Part shown: positions 6,421-10,577 of the stretch, one piece after another
Numbering within the stretch: position 1 is the stretch's first letter
How the letters are laid out: each line of letters begins with the position of its first letter
NCBI GenBank assembly: GCA_051653685.1
Contig: JBOFWQ010000200.1
Location: 1 to 10,577, forward strand
DNA from: Faucicola sp937889485
Lineage (GTDB): Bacteria > Pseudomonadota > Gammaproteobacteria > Pseudomonadales > Moraxellaceae
Direction: 5' to 3'
DNA: 10,577 bases
Program-made: the position numbers and the translations under genes
The notes under the pieces: model-generated
Database searches by the model: none
What the model was told of the DNA's origin: nothing
What the model saw: the letters and a program-made list of their open reading frames with translations, nothing else

Positions 6421-6965
6421 CAAATGATCAACGTATTTCAGATACAATGGCGCAAGCGCTTAATAACCAGATGATGGAAGAGGCGATTCAGGCGCAAGCT
6501 TATTTGGCACTGGGCAGCTGGGCAGAAGTGAATAACTATGCAGGTGTGGCAGACTTTTTTTATAAGCATTCCGCCGAAGAGCGCAACCATATGTTTAAGT
6601 TCTTGGCGTATATCAATGAACGAGGCGGTGAGGCCAAGATTGGCGCTATTCCTGCACCACGTGATAACCCAACCGATCTTGAAACTTGTATCGAAGATGT
6701 TTGGCAACATGAGCTAGAAAATTCCAAAAAAATCTATGCGTTGGTTGACCAAGCGATGGCAGAACGTGACTGGGCGACCTTTAACTTTTTACAATGGTTT
6801 GTCAAAGAACAAATTGAAGAAGAAGCGCTTATTAATGAGGTGCGCGACAAGTTTGCTTTGGCGTCTAAAGATAAAGCCAATAATCAAAACTTTTATGAAC
6901 TTGACAAAGACTTGGCGGGGGCATCACAAGAAGGCGAATTACCACGCGAAAAAAGCCTAGACTAA
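6417..6965 (+). CDS. ftnA: Non-haem ferritin (FtnA type)
   Basis: This is a cytosolic iron-storage protein; the family forms 24-subunit shells that oxidise Fe(II) and store a ferric core. With the start at 6417 it has 182 residues, slightly longer than E. coli FtnA (165) because of a short N-terminal extension and a polar tail. The ferroxidase residues are all present, each shifted by five from E. coli FtnA: E22, Y29, E55 and H58 (HSAEERNHM), E99 (QHELENSKK), Q132 and E135 (NFLQWFVKEQIEEEA). That makes it ferritin rather than bacterioferritin, and no haem-binding methionine pattern is evident. An in-frame ATG at 6402 would add MRIII, but the AGGA lies between the two ATGs. The gene stands alone behind a 371-base upstream region and converges on lon at a shared terminator. 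A Fur-like palindrome overlaps its start. Confidence 0.92.
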   Translation: MANDQRISDTMAQALNNQMMEEAIQAQAYLALGSWAEVNNYAGVADFFYKHSAEERNHMFKFLAYINERGGEAKIGAIPAPRDNPTDLETCIEDVWQHELENSKKIYALVDQAMAERDWATFNFLQWFVKEQIEEEALINEVRDKFALASKDKANNQNFYELDKDLAGASQEGELPREKSLD

Positions 6966-7004
6966 TTCTTTGCTAGACCAATCCCTTACTAGGCTAATCC
7001 TTTA
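6957..7004. repeat. Three tandem 16-bp repeats spanning the ferritin stop codon
   Basis: CTAGACTAATTCTTTG (6957-6972), CTAGACCAATCCCTTA (6973-6988) and CTAGGCTAATCCTTTA (6989-7004) are head to tail without gaps. Pairwise identities are 12 to 13 of 16. Every difference between copies is a transition. The first copy contains the last coding bases and the TAA stop of ftnA. A fourth, decayed copy may follow at 7005. Confidence 0.75.
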
Positions 7005-7022
7005 CTTTAAAGGTTATCCAAT

Positions 7023-7054
7023 AAAAAAGCTGAGTATCACTACTCAGCTTTTTT
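7023..7054. terminator. Bidirectional intrinsic terminator between ftnA and lon
   Basis: GCTGAGTA (7029-7036) and TACTCAGC (7041-7048) form a perfect 8-bp stem with a TCAC loop. The stem is flanked by six A on the left (7023-7028) and six T on the right (7049-7054), so the structure is a complete terminator in both directions. It lies 57 bases after the ftnA stop and 13 bases beyond the lon stop, serving both convergent genes. Confidence 0.93.
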
Positions 7055-7067
7055 GCGGTGTTTTTGA

Positions 7068-9527
7068 TTAGCTTTTTAGGCTAATTTCGCCTGCCGTGAG
7101 TGGTAGTTGACTGGGTTTGAGCGCGACTGGCTGCGATACCAACGCCGCTTTAAACACCTCATCAATACTCTCTACTGGCTGAATGCTTAATCCTTGTTTG
7201 ACGTTGTCAGGAATATCTATCAAGTCACGCTCGTTGGATTTTGGAATCAACACATGCTTGATACCGCCGCGGTGTGCGGCAAGCAGTTTTTCTTTTAAGC
7301 CGCCAATTCTAAGTACCTTACCACGCAAAGTTACTTCCCCTGTCATGGCAATGTCAGGACGAATGGCAATGCCTGTCATGGCAGACGCCAATGCAAGCGT
7401 TAAGGCGATCCCTGCGGAAGGCCCATCTTTTGGGGTTGCCCCCTCTGGCATATGCACATGGATATCGGTACTTTTGAGCTTGTCATAGCTCACCCCTAAG
7501 CTATCGGCGCGCGCGCGTACCACGGTCATGGCGGCACGAATAGACTCTTTCATGACATCGCCAAGCGAGCCTGTAAAGCTAAGCTCACCTTTGCCTTGCA
7601 CCGCGACCGCTTCGATGGTGAGGAGTTCACCACCCACTTGTGTCCAAGCCAGACCCGTTACCCGTCCTACCTCGGGTGCTTGTTCTGCCAAGCCATAGTC
7701 AAACTGATACACACCCAGATAATCTGCAATGTTGCGACTGTCCACTGACAATTTTTTGCTCAACTTTGTGTCTGTGTCGGCTGCTTCAACATTGTGCTTG
7801 ACCACTTTACGGGCAATTTTGTTGATTTCACGCTCAAGGTTTCGCACGCCTGCTTCACGGGTGTAACGGCGCACGATAGCTTGTAAGGCGTCATCGGTGA
7901 TGTCAATTTCATCATCAGTAAGCCCGTTTTGCTTGATGGCTTTGGGCACCAAATACTTATCGGCGATACTGACTTTTTCATCTTCAGTATAGCCAGGTAA
8001 GCGAATTACTTCCATACGGTCTAGTAGGGCGGGCGGGATGTCCATGCTATTGGCAGTACAGATAAACATCACCTGCGATAAGTCCAAATCCATGTCTAGA
8101 TAATGGTCATTAAAACTGTGGTTTTGTGACGGATCCAACACCTCAAGCAGCGCTGAAGCAGGGTCACCGCGAAAATCTTGCGCCATTTTGTCGATTTCAT
8201 CGAGTAAAAATAGCGGGTTTTTGACCCCAACTTTTGACAATGATTGTACAATTTTGCCAGGCATCGCGCCAATATAGGTACGTCTGTGACCGCGAATTTC
8301 TGCTTCATCACGCACACCGCCCAACGCCATGCGAATAAACTCACGCCCTGTGGCGCGCGCAATCGATTCACCCAGCGATGTTTTACCCACACCTGGAGGA
8401 CCTACCAAGCATAGGATTGGACCTTTGAGGGTATCAACACGCGACTGTACTGCCAAAAATTCCAAAATGCGGTCTTTGACATCTTTTAGACCGTAATGGT
8501 CAGCATCAAGCACTTCATGGGCTTTGTTAAGGTCAATGGATACCTCGCTAGTTTTGTGCCACGGGGTATCTAAAATCCACTCAACATAGTTACGTACCAC
8601 CGACGACTCAGACGAGGCAGCGGGCATCATTTTGAGTTTACGAAACTCATTTTCTGCTTTTTTACGCACCGCCTCAGGCAAGTCTGCTTCTGCTAGACGC
8701 TTTTCAAGTTCGGCAATGTCGTCATCTTCGTAGGTTTCGCCGCGTTCTTCATGCAGGTCTGAAAGCTCAGACTTGATGGCTTTCATTTTTTCGTTTAAAA
8801 AATACTCGCGCTGGTTGTTTTCCATTTGGCGGCGTACGGCTTCTTGGAGTTCTTGTTCGATGTTTTGCTCGGCACTTTGCTGTACCAAGTAATCGCTCAA
8901 GGCTTTGATATGCGCGCTTAAGTCATTGACTTCTAGGATATTTTGTTTGACCGATAGGTTGAGCGACACGCGCGTAGCAATAAAATATACCAATTCTTCG
9001 AGTGAGTCGATGCGTTCTGCCACGCGAATCAGCTCTCTTGAGTTGCGGAGGCGGTTTTCGGCGTATTGGCTAAACAATGCCACCAAGGTCTCTTTATGCG
9101 ATTTTTGGGCATCAGTTTCTAAGTTAAGGTCAATCGGCGCGGGCGAAAAATTGGCAATAAGTACCTCATCATCTTCGCTATTTGATTCAATGGTCTCGAG
9201 TTTGGCGCGGTATAACCCTTCAATCAATACTTTGATGCAGCTGTCATCATTTTCGTGAGGCATGGTGTTGACCACGCGGCAGACGGTGCCGTATTCAAAT
9301 AGGTTTTGTGCATCAATATCTTCTGATAATGAGTCTTTTTGGGCAAGTACAAATACTTGATTGTCATAGTCGCTTTGGGCAAGTTCTACTGCCTTGACTG
9401 ACGGCGCCCTTCCCACAAATAAGGCAATTTGCATGTGAGGGTATACCACGACGTCACGCAGTGCCAACAGCGGTAAGCGAGTGGGTTGTTGTGATTGGGT
9501 TTCTTCTGTTAAAACATCATCTTGCAT
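7068..9527 (-). CDS. lon: ATP-dependent Lon protease (LonA)
   Basis: Lon is a cytosolic homohexameric AAA+ serine protease that degrades misfolded and specific regulatory proteins. From the ATG at 9527 it has 819 residues (E. coli 784). In order: the N-terminal LON substrate domain (from about RLPLLALRDVVVYP, 17-30) with a helical coiled region to about 300; the AAA+ module with Walker A GPPGVGKT (376-383), Walker B LLDEID (D443, E444), sensor-1 N493 and sensor-2 R562; and the protease domain with catalytic S704 in DGPSAG and K747 in GGLKEK, 43 residues apart as in E. coli. The frame stays open to an ATG at 9578, but that codon has no Shine-Dalgarno motif, while AAGGGGA precedes 9527, where the family's usual N-terminus begins. 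No clp gene is adjacent. Heat control is usual for lon, but I found no clear sigma-32 promoter. The short tail after the protease domain looks variable. Confidence 0.97.
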   Translation of the reverse strand: MQDDVLTEETQSQQPTRLPLLALRDVVVYPHMQIALFVGRAPSVKAVELAQSDYDNQVFVLAQKDSLSEDIDAQNLFEYGTVCRVVNTMPHENDDSCIKVLIEGLYRAKLETIESNSEDDEVLIANFSPAPIDLNLETDAQKSHKETLVALFSQYAENRLRNSRELIRVAERIDSLEELVYFIATRVSLNLSVKQNILEVNDLSAHIKALSDYLVQQSAEQNIEQELQEAVRRQMENNQREYFLNEKMKAIKSELSDLHEERGETYEDDDIAELEKRLAEADLPEAVRKKAENEFRKLKMMPAASSESSVVRNYVEWILDTPWHKTSEVSIDLNKAHEVLDADHYGLKDVKDRILEFLAVQSRVDTLKGPILCLVGPPGVGKTSLGESIARATGREFIRMALGGVRDEAEIRGHRRTYIGAMPGKIVQSLSKVGVKNPLFLLDEIDKMAQDFRGDPASALLEVLDPSQNHSFNDHYLDMDLDLSQVMFICTANSMDIPPALLDRMEVIRLPGYTEDEKVSIADKYLVPKAIKQNGLTDDEIDITDDALQAIVRRYTREAGVRNLEREINKIARKVVKHNVEAADTDTKLSKKLSVDSRNIADYLGVYQFDYGLAEQAPEVGRVTGLAWTQVGGELLTIEAVAVQGKGELSFTGSLGDVMKESIRAAMTVVRARADSLGVSYDKLKSTDIHVHMPEGATPKDGPSAGIALTLALASAMTGIAIRPDIAMTGEVTLRGKVLRIGGLKEKLLAAHRGGIKHVLIPKSNERDLIDIPDNVKQGLSIQPVESIDEVFKAALVSQPVALKPSQLPLTAGEISLKS

Positions 9528-9532
9528 ATTTG

Positions 9533-9539
9533 TCCCCTT
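9533..9539 (-). promoter_or_regulatory. Ribosome-binding site deciding the lon start
   Basis: AAGGGGA at 9539-9533 on the minus strand is five bases before the ATG at 9527-9525. The alternative ATG at 9578 lacks any comparable motif. Confidence 0.8.
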
Positions 9540-9544
9540 ATAAC

Positions 9545-9623
9545 ACAACCAGCGATTACTTAGTTGACCTCGCCCCATACGCCTGACTGCAAGTAAGGGT
9601 GGGTAAGCTTGATGGCTGGTTGT
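9545..9623 (-). promoter_or_regulatory. Inverted repeat in the lon leader next to the RBS
   Basis: ACAACCAGC (9545-9553) and GCTGGTTGT (9615-9623) are perfect 9-bp complements 61 bases apart. Inside them TTACTT (9556-9561) can pair with AAGTAA (9591-9596), extending the fold. In the lon mRNA the 3' arm ends five bases before the Shine-Dalgarno motif. A TATTAT box lies on the minus strand about 20 bases upstream of the repeat, with only a weak -35, so the leader may contain the whole structure. A regulatory role is inference. Confidence 0.35.
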
Positions 9624-9671
9624 TTGACTAACATAATAAATGGAGTTAATGCCAAAAATTGCAAGATAGCC

Positions 9672-9720
9672 TTAAAAAATCATTTTGGGTGGTTAAAAAT
9701 CATCGTGACTGTCATCGTGA
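9672..9720. repeat. Short direct repeats around the stop of the small gene
   Basis: TCATCGTGA occurs at 9700-9708 and 9712-9720, a 12-base period that encodes the HDDS-HDD repeat at the protein's C-terminus. TTAAAAATCAT at 9693-9703, which contains the stop codon read leftward, is nearly repeated as TTAAAAAATCAT at 9672-9683 in the spacer, 21 bases away. Confidence 0.5.
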
Positions 9721-9896
9721 ACCTTTAAGAAGGTGTCGGCTTGATAAAGCAGCGTTGCTAGCCGCTGTGGGTTCATGGTTTGGGCGATTTGTTGGGCGCT
9801 AAGCGTGTCCGCCTCTTGTGAGATTGGTGGATGCACTTTGTTGTCAGTTGCGGCGGGGTTTGGTAAATCAGGTGTTTGAGGTAAAAAATTTGTCAT
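9693..9896 (-). CDS. Small protein of unknown function, coupled to the cyclo-ligase gene
   Basis: This 67-residue protein begins MTNFLPQTPDLPNPAATDN and ends in the acidic repeat HDDSHDDF. The N-terminal third is rich in proline and polar residues and looks disordered. The middle (LSAQQIAQTMNPQRLATLLYQADTFLKV, about 32-59) could form one or two helices. There is no membrane segment, signal peptide, cysteine or zinc motif. The ATG shares four bases (ATGA) with the stop of the upstream cyclo-ligase gene. It has no clear Shine-Dalgarno motif of its own, which fits translational coupling. lon starts 165 bases downstream with a strong ribosome-binding site. I do not recognise the family. That it is a real gene is inferred from the overlap and the absence of a competing gene. 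Confidence 0.6.
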   Translation of the reverse strand: MTNFLPQTPDLPNPAATDNKVHPPISQEADTLSAQQIAQTMNPQRLATLLYQADTFLKVHDDSHDDF

Positions 9897-10573
9897 AGTG
9901 GGGGTTCGACTACATTCAAAGGATTTTTAACAGGGCTTTTTGACGAAGATTTGGTGGTATAACGCCGAAAAATAAGGCGCTGACTGGGAAAAACGGCGGC
10001 ATCGAGTTTGACATCCCAAGGCTTGCTATCTAGCGCGGTGACTTGCTGAAAATCATACGCCCAGCCAATTTTTAGCGGTTTTTGCTTGGTTTTTGCCAAA
10101 GTTCTATCATAAAAACCCCCACCCATGCCCATGCGGTTGCCTTGTGCATCCACCGCTACAAGTGGCATAACTATCACATCTAGCTCACGGGCATTAATAT
10201 AAGCGCCTGTTGCAGGCTGGCGCATGCCCAAGCGGTGGCGGGCAAGACGGGCGCTTAATAATCGGTGTGGTATAAACCGCACAAATACCAGTGGTTGATT
10301 GACACCTCGCACCACGGGCAAATAAACGTGATGACCGTGACGGTAAGCCCAATCAATAAGCGGTTGGGTTGGCATCTCCCCAAAAGCATCAACAAATAGT
10401 CCCACTTTACGATTTTTTTGGCGAAGCGCGCGGCAACAAAGGTGACTTAGCTGCCGCTGTGCTTGATAAGCCGCCAAAAAGCGCTGACGTTTGCTTAGCT
10501 GCAAGCGCTTACGGCGTAGGGTTTTGCGAAGGATTGTTGAAGCCTTGGGCAGATGCAACGCGGGGTTTGCCAT
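9893..10573 (-). CDS. fau: 5-formyltetrahydrofolate cyclo-ligase (methenyl-THF synthetase)
   Basis: This cytosolic enzyme uses ATP to convert 5-formyl-tetrahydrofolate to 5,10-methenyl-tetrahydrofolate, returning the stored folate to one-carbon metabolism. The protein has the family's basic N-terminal helix (LRKTLRRKRLQLS, from about 15), E66 in a GEMPTQPLI segment, YLPVV (84-88), LDVIVMPLVAVD (131-142) and the nucleotide-binding signature GMGGGFYDR (149-157), followed by WDVKLDAAVFPS (186-197). At 226 residues it is longer than E. coli YgfA (182). The excess is about 12 residues at the front and a polar tail after FRRYTTK that runs into the overlapping small gene. The ATG at 10573 is four bases from the window edge, so an earlier start or its ribosome-binding site cannot be judged. 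In many gammaproteobacteria the 6S RNA gene lies just upstream, outside this window. Confidence 0.9.
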   Translation of the reverse strand: MANPALHLPKASTILRKTLRRKRLQLSKRQRFLAAYQAQRQLSHLCCRALRQKNRKVGLFVDAFGEMPTQPLIDWAYRHGHHVYLPVVRGVNQPLVFVRFIPHRLLSARLARHRLGMRQPATGAYINARELDVIVMPLVAVDAQGNRMGMGGGFYDRTLAKTKQKPLKIGWAYDFQQVTALDSKPWDVKLDAAVFPSQRLIFRRYTTKSSSKSPVKNPLNVVEPPL

Positions 10574-10577
10574 ATGA

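Noticed and set aside
7067..7085. Small inverted repeat ATTAGC/GCTAAT over the lon stop codon
   Set aside because: The arms are only 6 bp, and a much better bidirectional terminator lies immediately beyond at 7023-7054.
9573..9578. CCCCAT near lon, like a sigma-32 -10 element
   Set aside because: It is oriented on the plus strand, away from lon, and has no CTTGAA at suitable spacing in the direction of lon.
9528..9578. Upstream extension of Lon by 17 residues
   Set aside because: The ATG at 9578 has no ribosome-binding site, and the added residues do not resemble a Lon N-terminus, while AAGGGGA is well placed for 9527.
1..10577. A new multi-gene system (defence, mobile, secretion or biosynthetic cluster)
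   Set aside because: Every sizeable gene is a recognisable housekeeping family or a transporter, and there are no integrase, transposase, repeat-spacer or toxin-antitoxin signatures. The two unknown genes are small or partial and do not form a cluster.

Overview
The window looks like chromosomal housekeeping DNA from a gammaproteobacterium, most likely Moraxellaceae (Moraxella or Psychrobacter type). The FabB, FtnA-like ferritin, Lon and PabB proteins are all of gammaproteobacterial type, the GC content is moderate and the genes sit in short transcription units. The family placement is inferred from protein character alone, without a database search.

Layout. At 1-199 is the start of an unidentified minus-strand gene cut by the left edge. 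It diverges from fabB (529-1755, beta-ketoacyl-ACP synthase I), which is followed on the same strand by pabB (1936-3369, aminodeoxychorismate synthase component I). pabB converges on hisC (3427-4560, minus, histidinol-phosphate aminotransferase). hisC diverges from a CynX/NimT-type MFS transporter (4789-6045, plus). A 356-base gene-free stretch rich in short symmetric elements (6046-6401) leads to a ferritin with a complete ferroxidase centre (6417-6965). The ferritin converges on lon (7068-9527, minus) across a perfect bidirectional terminator at 7023-7054. Upstream of lon on the same strand lie a small unknown gene (9693-9896) and 5-formyltetrahydrofolate cyclo-ligase (9893-10573), joined by an ATGA overlap.

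How the genes relate. This is not one pathway. Two genes touch folate (pabB makes the p-aminobenzoate precursor, the cyclo-ligase recycles 5-formyl-THF) but they are about 6.5 kb apart and not co-transcribed. FabB serves unsaturated fatty-acid synthesis, HisC histidine synthesis, the ferritin iron storage, and Lon protein quality control. For hisC, ferritin and lon the longest open frame starts too early; Shine-Dalgarno placement moves the starts inward to 4560, 6417 and 9527.

I see no mobile element, CRISPR array, tRNA or rRNA, toxin-antitoxin pair, defence gene or other new multi-gene system. The most interesting signal is small. At four places the segment carrying a stop codon has been copied imperfectly in tandem, with a period of about 12-21 bases, into the adjoining spacer: after fabB, across the pabB/hisC junction, after the ferritin gene, and around the small gene's stop. 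Other items worth checking are a Fur-box-like palindrome on the ferritin start codon, a long inverted repeat in the lon leader ending just before its ribosome-binding site, and compact operator-like symmetry in the hisC/MFS and pre-ferritin spacers.
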